Of a DNA stretch of 64,000 nt, positions 1 through 27,712 are shown piece after piece; within the stretch, counting starts at the first letter, position 1; every line of letters starts with the position of its first letter. The translations under genes and the position numbers were made by a program. The stretch is from Coturnix japonica. Lineage: Eukaryota; Chordata; Aves; Galliformes; Phasianidae. The notes beneath the pieces are model-generated. The model saw only the letters and a program-made list of their open reading frames with translations. It had not been told where the DNA came from and did not search any database. The stretch spans positions 117,243,311-117,307,310 of the forward strand of contig NC_029516.1 of the NCBI RefSeq assembly GCF_001577835.2, read 5' to 3'.

Positions 1-2089
1 AGTAGCACATAATACAGAATTCAATGCAAAAGCTGTATCTCACTGGCTGTCTATAGGTTTTAAGTATTCTAACACAATAAAAGTAAACCTTTCCCTAGAA
101 CGTAATTACAGATACACAAACAAAAGACAGATTAAAATGTGTTGAATCTGTGAAAAATTGAATGAAGAGCAGTATCATAAAACAAAACAATCCTACCTGA
201 CAAATATCAGGAAGAATTCACAATATGATCCCTGAATTACTGATGCCTCCTTTCCCTCACTCTCATTCTCAATCATAACCAATAAATTTACCAAAAAATA
301 TTCTCAAATCTCCCTCTGTTCAGATTCAGTTTTAATTTTTGAATGCTCTTTTCTTATAAAATATACCTCCTAGAAATCATGATGGCCTACGCTGTGGTTA
401 AGATCTACCACAGTCTTCAAAATAAATTCAGTGAAAATAACAGCCAAACAGTGCACATTTCTCACTTCAGTGAGAAAACATGCTTTCAAACGAGCAACCT
501 ACCAAGCTGGCAGAAGTAACTAGCCAAGAACTGAAACCAACATTAGGTTTCAGCAAATTGATAGTTTCCTCATTTTGTCATGAAACTGGACATTATTTTT
601 CATTCCAATTTGCCTGGTTCAGCTTTGGACAGCTCCAAATCAAGTCCTTGGAGTGTTCAATTTTCTAGCTATTATTTTTTGGAAGAAAGAGTTAGTTCAA
701 TTCAAAAACTATACATAACATCATCTCTATATAATAGACATGCAAAAATGCATAACTTCCTTTTCCCTCATGTTAACTGCGTGCAGTGCATTTAACAGTC
801 TTGTTCAGCTCATAAAACTTTCAAATGTTGCAATTTTCTGCATTTTTAAGCAGAATCCTACTTTGATGTAAGTGGTAAGGGTAGGTTGAAGGTCTTCTGC
901 ATGAATCCTGAGGAGCCAGTCTCAGCACTGGTGTAGGCATTAGCATGGAAGAAAACTGCACATCTCAGGCAAAGGGAGAAATGTCCATAAAACACATTTG
1001 CCCTTCGAGAGAAGAAAGAGGAAGTGAGGGTAGTGCAAACAGGAACCAGGACAAATGTATGTGGCATCGAAGAAAGAGAGAAGGATTTCATTTGAACCTG
1101 ATAATGAGCAATATGGACCACAAAGAGACAAAAGAATGCTGACCAAAGCTGACATTACTCTAAATAGGGAGAGAAACTCAGAGGGAAGAGAAGAAAATCT
1201 AAAAAGAAGGGGGAAAAAGCAAGACTTGAAACAGGAGAGGAAGAGAAGAGCCTTGTGTGCAATAAGAAGCTGAAGCTATACATGCAATAAGAAGGTACAG
1301 AAAGCAAAAGGAAGTCCAGATGTCTATGTGTGAATATGACCTCTGGTGGGACAGGTCTATAGAGCATCGGTTTTCAGTATCATAGGCTATATTCTACGAT
1401 GCTGGTAACTCAGAACCTGTCTATAAACCAACCGTGTGTGGTTTCTCAGCTTTTTCATGGTAATAACTGAATGCAGGAAAAAAAAAATAATAATAATCCA
1501 TTAGCACCTTTTAAATGTAGCTGTGTATTTTATTTCCAAGGCATGAATAATGGCCAAAAGGCAAGACAGAAAAATCTGTGACAAAAGGCAAGACAGAAAA
1601 AATTGTGACAAAGCAAATGGAAACAGACTAGGACCTAAAATTGGAGCCTGAATACTCCAAATAAGAGATGAAAGCACACAGCAAAGGAGCAGTCCTGTTC
1701 CAGTTACCACTCTCAAAATGTGTATTATAATCAGCCATATTGTTTCTCTTCCATCATTGTCTCATGAAGAAACAGAACAGGAGCCATATCTGCTTTGGGA
1801 ACCACAGAGACATGAAACTCCAGAGCCGGTCATCAGAAAGCTCAAAAAAAACTAAGCTCAAGCTCAAAGAGGTTTATGTGAAGTCACAAAAGATGTCAAG
1901 TTGTAACACTTTACCTCTCTAAAATATTGGGCCCACAGAAGGAGGAATATCTTCTGTTCAAAACAAGCACATTCTCAATCACGGGTTTAGAAATCCTCAC
2001 AGGGATGGATTCTGTAGTTCATTGGACTTCTCCTTCCCAGAATTACTACAAGAGACAAGCACTTCTCATTTGTTGCTTAGTGGTGTCTT
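1..2089. other. 3' flank of regucalcin copy B
   Basis: Holds the probable copy B 3' UTR (about 1510-2089) and then AT-rich unique DNA. Two near-identical 20-base units (GGCAAGACAGAAAAA-like) sit in tandem at about 1559-1602. No gene or CR1 copy was recognised in the remainder. Confidence 0.5.
1529..1534 (-). terminator. Candidate poly(A) signal of regucalcin copy B
   Basis: AATAAA on the minus strand about 555 bases past the stop, the first such hexamer I found downstream of it. A T-rich stretch follows at about 1480-1500. Placement is inferred from the motif only. Confidence 0.4.
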
Positions 2090-7042
<4,953 letters not shown>

Positions 7043-8892
7043 GGCTTGAGGGGGAGAGAGTCAGGAACTGGTTTAACAAAATGCTCTCCGTCTGTGCATT
7101 TTTCATACTGACAATGCTTGAAAGCGGAATTTGTGATTGGCAAAGCCCCTCAAATCCCAAACAGTAGAGTAATATAGGAGGCTCCTGTAGACATGGTCTC
7201 AGGTTTTATCCTACCTGCTCTGGTTTGAGCAATCACCACCTTTACGCAGCTATTGCAAAACAGAGGGGGCCTTGGCTCCCACAATCAGCACTCACAGAGG
7301 TGCCATTGCTGCACCCACCCATCAGAGATGAGAGATGTGCCCTGGGAGCCGGCCAGCCCCTGACACAACACTCTTCCTATAACTTACTATTGTTTGCAGG
7401 CATTGTTTCCCAGCAGGTGAGCTGAGGATAAGATTTGCTGATAATTCATTAGCACTAAATACACTTCAAAGTTAAGTGGGAAGAGCCAGTAACCACCATG
7501 AGTGAAAATGTCCGCATTTGGGAGGCAGGGACCATTCTGGCACTTTGGTCCCAAGGTGAGGGCAGTACAATTGAATATAGAATATATCCTTCTCTCCCCA
7601 GAAACAGTGTCTGAAGAAGATGCTGCGAGTGAGGGACCAACATATTAATCACTAAGAAGCGATTTTGTATGTACACATTAAGGTATGGGGTGGCAGCTCT
7701 TAGACTTCATTGGTTCTTTGCCCAATTGCTATGTCCATACACCTTTTATATGCAATATATACAGAGCATCTCTGGGTCTCTGCTTTGACACCAGACTGCT
7801 GAAGAAAGATGCAGGCAACATCATGTCTAAAGTAAAAATCCAAATACACTACGAGGTGCCAGAAAAAAAAACAACCTCCTAAAACCCCATTTTTGTGCAG
7901 CACCTCACAGCTGCTGCCCACAGCACTAACATGTCAGCAATGAGCGTGCAAGAAAACAAATAATACTTCCAAGCAGAAACCACCAAATCCTGCCATATTC
8001 TCCCCAAAAGGAGTACAAGAGGCTAAAAACACCCCAATCACTCTGGCTGTGTCCCCTCTACAGAATGTCATCAGCATTTCAGCCTCCTGAACCCCTTATA
8101 GGAGTGAGGCCGTATGCGCTATTTCCTCTTAGGAATGAAGAACTAATGTCAAAACATCCACTTGAAAATGAAAAGCAAAGCCAGTACAAGTCAACAACTG
8201 GCCTTACAAGGCTCCTTTACCGTTTTACTCCCTCCCCTGCTGGCAGACATCAATTTATTTTTAATGTCAAGCCACAGCTCTGAAAAAGACAACAGACAGC
8301 TGAAGCTTTAATGCAAATACAGAGCAACAGCAGCCGTGTACAGTGAGGAACTGTAAGCACCATCTTCCCCGGGCCATCAGCTGATCGCTTCCACCAAGCT
8401 GTAGGGCACCAGTGCGAAACTCCACGGGTAATCAAAACAACACACCTGCTGAGGAAAGGATTGCAGGACTGGGGCTGATGCCTCTTTTCCAACATGAAAC
8501 TGGCTGCTGTTTTCAGAGCTGATTAAAAATGAGTAAGAGCTGATGCTATCAGCAGCGGGCAGGAAGCCGGCTGTGCTTTCCATGCAGTCAGCAGGAGAGG
8601 CCATGGGCCGAGCAGCACAACATATGATGGGAAAAGTCCTTGCTCAGTGTTTTCTTGTGTCATGAGAGCAGGAGAGGAAGACAGACACAGCACTACACAC
8701 ATGCCCTGGGGCTAGCTCTGTCTTCCACAGTTTAGGGGCAAACAAGTATTTCGGGTGACAAAAAGGCATGTTGAGGTGGCTTCCCAGACTTTATTTTTCC
8801 CCCTTGTCTGGCATTGGCCATTTTCTGGTCTATGGAATTACAGGCGGGTGATGCTGAGTGCCTCTTCCCACCCAGCCCTATGCTGCAGAGGG

Positions 8893-8960
8893 AGGGTGGT
8901 CCTGTGTGGAGTCAGGAGTTGGACTTGATGATCCTCCCAACTTGGAACATTTTATGATTT
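8893..8960 (+). mobile_element. CR1 3'-end remnant
   Basis: GGTCCTGTGTGGAGTCAGGA, then GTTGGACTTGATGATCCT and a decayed ATTTTATGATTT terminus. Short and old. Confidence 0.8.
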
Positions 8961-9364
8961 AAAGGTGATAACAATGTGAGGAGCAGATAGGGACATGGCA
9001 GGGACAGAGCCCAGCTGGGGACAGCCACAGCCACTCACAGCATTCTGGCCCCTGGCAGAAGCCTGTCCTGAACTGGCACACAGGAGCAATGCATTTCCTT
9101 ACCTATGTAGGAATGTAACAAACACACTAAGTTCGTGCTCAAATTACTCACCCAAGATAAGCAAATAACTGAGTTAGACCACAGCCATCATCGTTTCAAA
9201 CCCAGAGATAAAAACTTCAGAGCCCTAAGCCAGAGACCAACTCTAACGTTCCTCACCAAAGCCAGTAGCACTCCCAGCCCCAGCTCCTGCCATGCTCTCA
9301 CAGCTGTGCCCAGGCTGAGGACAAGCTCCAGGCTGAAGCACAGCACAAACCTTCCACCTCTACC

Positions 9365-9450
9365 ACAGAATCATAGAATTAAGGTTGGAAAAGAGTTCAA
9401 TAATCACCCAGTACAAGTACCAGCCCACCCCCACCATGCCTGCTAACCAT
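9365..9450 (-). mobile_element. CR1 3'-end remnant
   Basis: Reverse CR1 end AGAATCATAGAATTAAGGTT, then a decayed AGTTCAATAATCACCCAGT and CCACCCCCACCATGCC. The right edge is uncertain. Confidence 0.75.
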
Positions 9451-9774
9451 GATATACTCACCAGTGCACCTGGATCCCAACAGAGTTCTGCCCCCAGTCC
9501 ATTCTCCACCATCTCTTTGTGCCTTTCTGCCTCCCACCCCACTGACTCCTCATCTACCACTACTCCAAGCATCATGTCTCCCAGCCCAGGGCACCGTTTT
9601 GATGTCCCTAGTGCCTGCCTTCCCAGAGGCCATCTCAAAGGCTTTGTGGTCTCTGGGCACAAGTGGTGCAAACCTGCAGCAACCCCCGCCATGTACTTTC
9701 ATCTGCCTTTAACTCCGTCAGTTTGCAAAGCACGAACATAAAGCAAAGTTGGCCATGCACACCTGTACCTGTAC

Positions 9775-9856
9775 CTGTGTCTGGAGCTACCCACTCCCTT
9801 GCAGCGCTTCCTGCTGGGCTCTAGCCTTGCTGATCTGCTCCGGCGCTGCTTTTATA
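9775..9856 (-). promoter_or_regulatory. Candidate TATA promoter and untranslated first exon of copy B
   Basis: TATAAAA lies on the minus strand at 9856-9850, flanked by G/C-rich bases. A start about 30 bases downstream (near 9825) would give an untranslated exon of about 50 bases. It would end at CAG followed by GTACAG (donor at 9774), inside a short GTACAG repeat that offers alternative donors. It lies in the only spacer available for copy B's promoter, but nothing here proves its use. Confidence 0.45.
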
Positions 9857-11137
9857 AGCCCCAGCTCTTCCCAACAGTGCAGCAGGTGGAGCGTAGCAAG
9901 GCACTAGCGCACCATGCATATTAATGCAGTGTTTAAATACTGTTATTTCTCTCGTGTTACCTACAGGCATGCACTCAGACAATAGCACTGAATTTGTTAC
10001 TGCAGCAATGCAAGCGCTCAGCAAATCTGTCGTTCCTCTCCTTTTTTCCACCAGACCCTGAATTATCCTTGCATCGCTTCTTCTCCTTACAGTACAGTCC
10101 AACTTTACTCCCTCTGGAAACTTTGCTTTGCGTATAATTTGGCCATCCCCAGCCCTTAAAGTCTTTCTTCAGCCTGACAGTCCCCACCTGCAGTCAGCAG
10201 CGCAGTCCTGGGAACAAGCAACATGGTTAGAGCTTGTGAAAGCACAGTCACTAACACACTCCAGAAAGCCACTCACCCCAGAAGTCCACTCAATGGCACT
10301 GTCCAAAAACCAGAGGAGGACTCCTCTCCTTGAGGGTTCCCTGCTGTAGGATAGATATGACCCCTTCCCAACCTTCAGCTGGGAAGAGCTGCAGCTCCCC
10401 AGGCACACAGCGCTACCTGCTTTTATTCTGGCAGAGCTCTTTTGCCTGCAAAGGATCATTTGAGATTTCCCCAGCTTGGTTGGGAATAAATATGCTTCAC
10501 CTATGACTATAGATTTTGGTCACGAGGATGAAAAACCCCTCAGGGCACAGCAGCTGCTCCTCCTGATACAGTTTCTCCTGTCATTGGGCTCTTGCTCAAC
10601 CCTACATGAAATCAAGTAAGTGCCATTAATAAGGCAGGGACTGAACAAAAGCCAGGAAGCCTTCCCCATGCAGGGAGCCAGTAGGTGGGAGGGAAGGCCG
10701 AGCAATAGAAACCTCTCAGACCATGTGTGGGCCCATGCTCTGTCAGGAAGCTCCAGTTAGAATATGACCCAGTTCCCAGGGCACTGGAGGTAGCTCTGGC
10801 TTTGGCATCGAGGGCTGCCGCAGCGCAGTCCTGCTGGGTTCTGGCAATGTGGTAAGTACAGCTCTGCCAGCAGAGTGGGCTCTTCCTCACCACTCAGTGC
10901 CTATGAAACCAGTAGGAAGAAGTGCAGCAGGTATCTTATGGAAGGGAGAGACGACAATTCTTCCTAGAATCTTTAGCTAAGTCTCCTGTGCCTGCCTACC
11001 CTCCCAGAGCAGTGGGCACAGAGGTATGTGCCCAAGGTGCCTGCCTGCAACCACCCCACACATGGAGCAGAGGATGGGGGCATAAAGCAAATTGCAAATG
11101 AAACAGAAGAATAAACAATAAAAAGAAAAGAAGTTCG
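9857..11137. other. Spacer upstream of copy B
   Basis: Unique sequence between the putative copy B promoter and the CR1 that ends at 11138. No convincing coding exon or repeat was seen. It would hold any proximal upstream regulatory sites of copy B. Confidence 0.45.
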
Positions 11138-11964
11138 TAGAATCATAGAATGACCTGAAGCAAAGAGGACCTCAAAGATCATCGAGTTCCAACCCCCCCT
11201 GCTATGTGCAGGGTCGCCAATCACCAGACCAGGCTGCCCAGAGCCACATCCAGCCTGGCCTTGAATGCCTCCAGGGATGGAGCATCCACAGCCTCCTTGG
11301 GCAACCTGTTACAGTGCGTCACCACCCTCTGTGTGAAAAACTTCCTCCTAATATCTAACCTAAACCTGCCCTGTCTCAGTTTAAAACCATTCCCCCTTGA
11401 ATTATCACTATCCACACTCGCAAACAGCCGTTCCCCCTCCTGTTTATATGCTCCCTTCAAGTACTCAAAGGCCACAATGAGGTCTCCCCACAGCCTTCCC
11501 TTCTCCAAGCTAAACAAGCCCAGATCCCTCAACCTTTCCTCACAGGAGATGTGCTCCAACCCCCTGATCATCTTAGTGGCCCTCCTCTGGACCTTCTCCA
11601 ACAGCTCCACATCTTCCTTGTGCTGGAAGCCCCAGGCCTGGATGCAGTACTCCAGATGGGGCCTCACAAGAGATGAGTAGAGGGGGTCAATCACCTCTCT
11701 CTCCCTGCTGGCTACCCTTCCTTTAATGCAGCCCAGAACACAGTTGGCCTTCCAGCCTGCAAACGCACACTGCTGGTTCATGTCCAGTTTCTCATCCACT
11801 TGGACCCCAGGTCCTTCTCCACGGGGCTGCTCTCAAGATCTTCTCCCAGTCTGTATAAATACTTGGGATTGCCCCAGCCCAAGTGCAGCACCCTGAACTT
11901 GGCCTTACTGAACCTCATTAAATTCACATGGGTTCACTTCTCCAGCATGTCTAGGTCCCTCTGG
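11138..11964 (-). mobile_element. CR1 LINE, 5'-truncated, with C-terminal part of ORF2
   Basis: Minus-strand CR1 of about 830 bases ending in the CR1 3' motif (ATTCTATGATTCT) at the left. A frame at 11799-11221 reads as the end of CR1 ORF2, with blocks [49 protein letters not shown] and [20 protein letters not shown]. The open frame of nearly 580 bases suggests a fairly recent insertion. It lies between RGN copy A and the copy B promoter. Confidence 0.95.
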
Positions 11965-12008
11965 AAACAAATTATTTCATTAGAGGAGAAAGTCACAATA
12001 TCCAATGG

Positions 12009-12014
12009 TTTATT
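12009..12014 (-). terminator. Candidate poly(A) signal of RGN copy A
   Basis: AATAAA on the minus strand about 212 bases past the stop and about 45 bases before the edge of a CR1 copy. It would give a short 3' UTR. Motif evidence only. Confidence 0.4.
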
Positions 12015-12225
12015 AGGGTGAGAATCTTTTACTACAACAAAATATACCATTAGATATTTCAGTCTAAAAATATTCCACGTATTTCATTATTTTTTCATCC
12101 TTTCCTGATGAGATACTGTAATTGTGTTATGGTTTCAAGGCAAAAAATGCTGAACACCCAGATAAGACCTTCTGACTTGTCTTGCTTAAGTCAGTTTTCT
12201 TGATTCCATTCCAAAGAGTACACAT

Positions 12226-22600
<10,375 letters not shown>

Positions 22601-22619
22601 GCCTGAGGGGAAAGCACAG

Positions 22620-22704
22620 CTATACACAAGCTATACACAAGCTATACACAAGCTATACACAAGCTATACACAAGCTATACACAAGCTATACACAAGCTAT
22701 ACAC
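22620..22704. repeat. 11-bp minisatellite, about 7.7 copies
   Basis: Perfect tandem repeat of CTATACACAAG (plus strand): eight starts of CTATACAC at exact 11-base spacing. It lies in the 5' intron of RGN copy A and ends 18 bases from the first base of coding exon 1. Confidence 0.97.
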
Positions 22705-22714
22705 GGCTGCGGGT

Positions 22715-23150
22715 GCACAGCGCGGCCGGGCACACACGGTTCCCCACAGCGAAGCCGTCCCGGCCCTCACAGGGACCGCTCGGCCCAGGCCCGTGCCCGG
22801 CCCTCCCCGGCCGCTCCGCCGCGCCTCCCTCGGCGCTGCGAGTCGAACCTGAGAGAAAGAAAGAGCCGATGGCGGCGGTAACAGCGCACCTACCTGCAGC
22901 CGGACCACACAGCCGCACCGACACCGCCGCTCTTATACGGCGGGAGGCGGGGAAGGCGGCAACGCGAGCCCGGGGCCGAGGGGCAGCGGCGTGGGGCCGG
23001 GCCTGGCCCGCGGCCCTCCCCAGGGCACTGCGGGGCGGGGGCCGAGCCGGGTTGGGCTCAGGGTCGAGCTGCTGCAGCGTTACTTCAGGAGCCATTGAGC
23101 CCCGCGGCGGGGAGCCGGGCCCTCGTGGCCCTAAGCCGGGTCTGTGCTCA
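22715..23150 (-). promoter_or_regulatory. CpG-rich promoter region of RGN copy A
   Basis: The densest CpG and G/C stretch in the window, directly upstream of RGN copy A. On the minus strand it holds a TATA-like GTATAAGAG (22938-22930) and, about 40 bases downstream, GCAG followed by GTAGGT (donor at 22893). A first untranslated exon ending there would be only about 13 bases if the TATA is used. The true donor may therefore lie further on, for example GTGAGG near 22770. Start and donor are inferred. Confidence 0.65.
22932..22937 (-). promoter_or_regulatory. TATA-like box of RGN copy A
   Basis: TATAAG on the minus strand inside the CpG-rich region, predicting a start near 22906. Motif call only. 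Confidence 0.4.
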
Positions 23151-23407
23151 GAACAGTGCGGTTTCACTCACGGTGTTCCCACCTCTTTCTTCAGTGCTGG
23201 GTGCCACTAAGAGTTAGTGATTTTATGTGCTTGCATGGTGCTACCGCAGCTTATGCTTAGCATCCAGTGTTATCTTTCTGCCCTCACCGTGTAGTGCACA
23301 GCAGGATTCCGCCTCAGACCTGAGGCAAGTTATTATTGACTGCCAGCGCAGAAAACAAACATCCACGGGAATAAAAAGTACCACAGTAGCTGTGGGTTTT
23401 GTGCATT

Positions 23408-23682
23408 TCCCTCTAGTCCTATTGCTGTTACATGGGGGAAGAGGCCAACCTCCATCTCACCACAGCCTCCCTTCAGGTAGTTGTAGAGAGCGATAAGGTC
23501 TCCCCTGAGCCTCCTCTTCCCCAGCCTGAACAGTCCCAGCTCCCTCAGCCCATAAGACTTGTGCTCCAGACTCCTTGCAGCTTTGTTGTCCTTCTCTGGA
23601 CACGCTCCAGGGTCTCAATGTCTTTCTTGCAGTGAGGGGCTCAAAACTGAATGCAGTACTCAAGGTGCAACCTCACCTAAGT
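23408..23682 (-). mobile_element. CR1 LINE internal fragment
   Basis: Minus-strand CR1 (CCCTCTAGTCCTATTGCTGT, AGGTCTCCCCTGAGCCTCCT, CTCTGGACACGCTCCAGGGT). It lacks the 3' end, so it is a broken copy. It lies upstream of the RGN CpG region. Confidence 0.9.
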
Positions 23683-26560
23683 TGAAACTCAACTGTTGCT
23701 TTTCACAAAGCTCGGCTATGTGTGCTGCTCTCCAGGTGCCCTTGCACACAATGAGGCCACTGGATGCGGGGCCAGTCACTGCCTTTGTCAGCAGGAGATG
23801 CTCACAGCCCTCCCCCACCAGCAAACCTCTGTGCTCCTCAGCCACCTCAGCCTTCACGAGTGCAGTTAGGGAGCATCAAAGCAAGCTGTGTATTGACACA
23901 CACTCTGGGAGAAAATTAACAGGTGATGTGCACTCCAGGTTACAACACCATCTCACTCTTCTGCCCAAGTGTCAAATGTTTTGACCTTAGGCCTCTGGTT
24001 ATGTGGCACAGTGCTCCTCCTTTGACTTTTCTGTAATGGCTAACCCAGGCTTGCTGAAAGACTAAACAGAGGAGTCTGTGGGTTCGGTCACTGGTGAGTG
24101 ACTTCATGAAGACTGACTTGGCCTCAGGTTTACCAGGGGTAGAAAGACAAGACGCCAAAGGAGCTGATCACTTCCCACTGCTGCACTGCAAATCAAATAG
24201 TTACCACATGATGAGTGCTAAGGGACACACAGCATCCCTGCGGCCTCCCACCACCCGGTGGCTCAGAGGTGCTTGGTGGGCCTGCCTGTTCCAGCACCTG
24301 GTAGGGCTCCTTGCGCTCACTGAGCTCCAGCTGTATGGGAGTGGTGCATTATCGCAACCACTAATAGCAAAAGGCATGAGAGATCCCACAAGGGGAAAAC
24401 GTAGCCCCACCCAACAAGGAGGGGTGGTGGACAACTTCATGGCTTGTAAAAAGAAAGCAGTTCTTGCGTATGTGGGTTCTTGAGAGCCTGCAGTTCTTCC
24501 TTCTCCTCCACGCTGCCAAGGAAGTGAACGCAGAAGGGATTAGGAGTCCTAAATGGGGGGAATCTTTTCTAAAAAGAATTGCACCGAGTTACCGTGAAGT
24601 CATATCAAAGCATTTAGCCTTAAAAGACCAGATTCTGTCACAGAACTCTCAAAGGTACCTTTTACTTGTTAAGATTTATTGGGCAGGCTTCTTTGAGCAT
24701 CGTTTCTTGCGTGATGGGCACAGACCCAAGAAAAAGCATCACACACCTCAGAATGGGGTGCTATAAATCAAGCGCATGGTGCGGCCCCTCCCGCTGCAGA
24801 TGGTTTCTCAAACACACTGCCACACATGCCTCTCAGCTCCTATGTCAGCACAGCACCTGCTAGCACGAGTTCCTGCCATCCCAGGCCACCTCACAAAGCT
24901 CAAGTGTCCAGCCAGGCCTCCCCATCTCTCTGCTCCTCCAGCGGGGAACAGGGCGCCTCAGAAAGGGTGAGCATTATTCCAGTGGAGCACGGCCAAGAAA
25001 TGTTTCCTAATGCCTTGCTTTCCTGCTCTTTGTACCCCATGTGGCCTGGATTTGCATTTTGCTTGCCTGGGGAAAAAGAAAGATCATTGATATGTCCTGT
25101 GGCAGCTGCAGAACTGCAGCCACAATGGAGGCAGTATCAGTAACAGTGCCCTCAGTGTTCGCAGCTCTCAGGCACACAAGCCCTTCTTCAAGTCCAAATC
25201 AGAAGCAAACCTCAAATTAACTGCAGGTTTGGGACAACTGCTCTGAGCTTAATTCAGTGCATTCAATCGGACAGTTTGAGAGAAGTCTGTTTTCCGGATT
25301 AGTTGCCTGTGACCCATGTAAACGATGACTTGCTCACAGTTATTCCACAGCACCTGGCCTATCCATTTCTCTGCTTTTAGTCTTATTTTGGCCAGGGGAG
25401 ACCAGGAGGCAGGAGGTAAGTCTGTGTCCTTTCAGAGATAGCAGAACAATGCTGAGCCATCAGCTGGTCTAGCCTTATCCAGCCAGATGCAAATGGAGCC
25501 CAACACAGCAGTGATGCCGGGCAAGCACCACCCCAGGAGATAAGAGAGGTGGAGCCATGGAGGAATGCACTCAGACCCGGCTGTTCAGGTGGCGGCAGGT
25601 GCCCTTGGGAGCAGGATGGCTGAACGATTTCTCCCCTCAGCCATCTCATCCCCCCACGAGGACCTGCATTTCTAGAGCCAATGCCATTTTCCCAAATGGC
25701 ACACAGCACATTCTCTTTTCCCAAGTGCCATCCCCAGCGGGCTCCCTGTGGTTACTGAGGCCTCGGCAAATATGAGGAGTGGCGTCTTGATGTCAGTCAC
25801 AAGCTCAAAGGCTTTTGGACGACCAGGAAGTTTCCTGAAGACATCTTTTATGCATTGCTGTTGCATTAGGTTTGGAATTCCTCCTCAGGTCACCAGCCTA
25901 CCAGTCTGGCAGCTGGCAGAACGCCTCAGGAACCATTAGGGCACCCTGTAAAGAAATGCCTGTCGCAGTGCCCAGTGCTCATCTCCAGGATGAGGGCAGG
26001 TGGGGCAGCACCTGGGGGAAAAAACAAGAGACTGGAAAAATGTCTTGAGGATGGCAGGGTAAAAAGAAGCCATAAAGGTGTCATTAGCAAGCCTAGCAGA
26101 TTTAGAACAATGCCCCAGATAAGGCAGCCCAGCCAAAACAGATACCAGCTTCAGGGCTCTGGGAGAACAACAGCCCCAGACAAAAGGAAGAAAGGCAGGG
26201 CAAGGTGGATCTAGGACACAGCCCCAGCCATGAGAAGCCTGCTGGAGAAAGAGATTATCTGCAAGCTTTACTCATAGAGGCAGAGAAACTAATGGGCAAA
26301 TACCTGAGGCTCCTTACACAGCAATATAAATTTACCCAAGCTACATGTGAAGGGATTAGCTTTAGAAACACATGCATGCACAGCTGCTATTTGAAAGCAA
26401 CTCCCCAGCTGCTTTATAATTTTTAGAGGAAAAAAAAATAGTTTTGCTTCAAGAAACTGTGCTTGTTGTCACAGCAATCTATAACTGTCCCATCACTGGA
26501 GATGAGTACACTTGCAAGAATGGAGAATGGAGTGGAGCTCAGGTGTAGTTATTCCAGGAT

Positions 26561-26670
26561 AGAACCATAGAAATCGTTTGAGTTGGGAGGAATCTTTAAA
26601 GGTCATCAAGTTGAACTCCCCTGCAGTGAATGGGAGCACTTACAGCTACATCAGGGTGCCAGCCTGTTGG
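26561..26670 (-). mobile_element. CR1 3'-end remnant
   Basis: AGAACCATAGAAATCGTTTG, then AGTTGGGAGGAATCTTTAAA and GGTCATCAAGTTGAACTCCC, diverged from the CR1 end. Intergenic. Confidence 0.85.
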
Positions 26671-27662
26671 GGATGGCCCAGACAAGCAGGCAGTGCTGCA
26701 GAATTGCACCATAAAAAGTGTCAAGGCCTGCCGTGCCATGATGCTGACATAAAGGAAGATTTAGAAGCAGAAGCAGAGCCCAGGACCCTGCAATCCTTCA
26801 CTTATCCTAAAGCAGAAGTACTAAGGCACTCCATTGTTTCTCATCTCTGCCCTTTACCAGTACTTTTCCCTTGCATGCCTAACTCCCAGATTGTGCAAGG
26901 AGCTTCCTCTTACTCATTAATTCACATCAAATGAATGTTTTCCCAATAGATGTGTCAATTCCCTGCAGTGCTAAACCCATCATAGGTACGAGGATCATCT
27001 GAGTTCACATCAATAGTGATGACTGGCTTGTCATGTTATCTCAGCTCACAGAGGCACATTTAGTAATTCAGTCACTGCACACATTTCTTGCTCTGCCATC
27101 TCTGCCATCCAGCCTGCATGCCTGGGCCATCAGCCATAGTAGCAGTGAGATATGACATCAAAACCAAGTGTGAAATTTAAAGGTTGTTTTTAATAGTCAA
27201 GCATTTGTCATTTCTCCTTGGATGGTTTGGGATTCATGATGCAAAGAGAACGTAATACAAAGGATGCATGTACTGGCAGAGCCAAAGCACCAGTTACAGT
27301 TGAAAAGTGTTTTCTCTTTAGTCAAAGACATAAATCCAGAGACGGTGGTGCTGAGAATCACCACGAAGGCTCCACTTGGGTTTGGTTACCGGGTTACCAT
27401 CAACAAGTAACCAGACTGCCATGGCTGCTGGAAATCTCATTTCTAATGACTCTGCAAACCACCAGCAGCTGTTTCCAAAGGAAACAAATAGCAACATCGA
27501 TGTTCTTCTTTGTCTGTCTTTCTCACATCCCAGGCACAACTGGGCTGAACTTTCAGAGATGTGAGGCCACCCATCAAAAATCCACTAAAAGGCAGCCTCT
27601 TGCTGGAACCAGCAAGCACACCTTCAGGGAAGAAATTCTGGTCTTAAAGATCATCCGTCTGT

Positions 27663-27712
27663 CACTCATGGCTCCTCTCCCTCTCCCTCTCCCTCTCCTC
27701 TCCTCTCCTATG
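27663..27712. repeat. CT-rich simple repeat
   Basis: CTCCCT units followed by CTCCT units over about 45 bases. Confidence 0.9.

Larger units (their letters stand above)
7045..9774. other. 5' intron of regucalcin copy B
   Basis: No open reading frame resembles a known protein. It contains two CR1 3'-end remnants, listed separately. It is bounded by the exon 1 acceptor on the left and, if the promoter call is right, by a donor at 9774 on the right. Confidence 0.5.

Noticed and set aside
11221-11799. Minus-strand open frame of 192 codons as a possible host gene
   Set aside because: It matches the end of CR1 ORF2 and lies wholly inside a CR1 copy.
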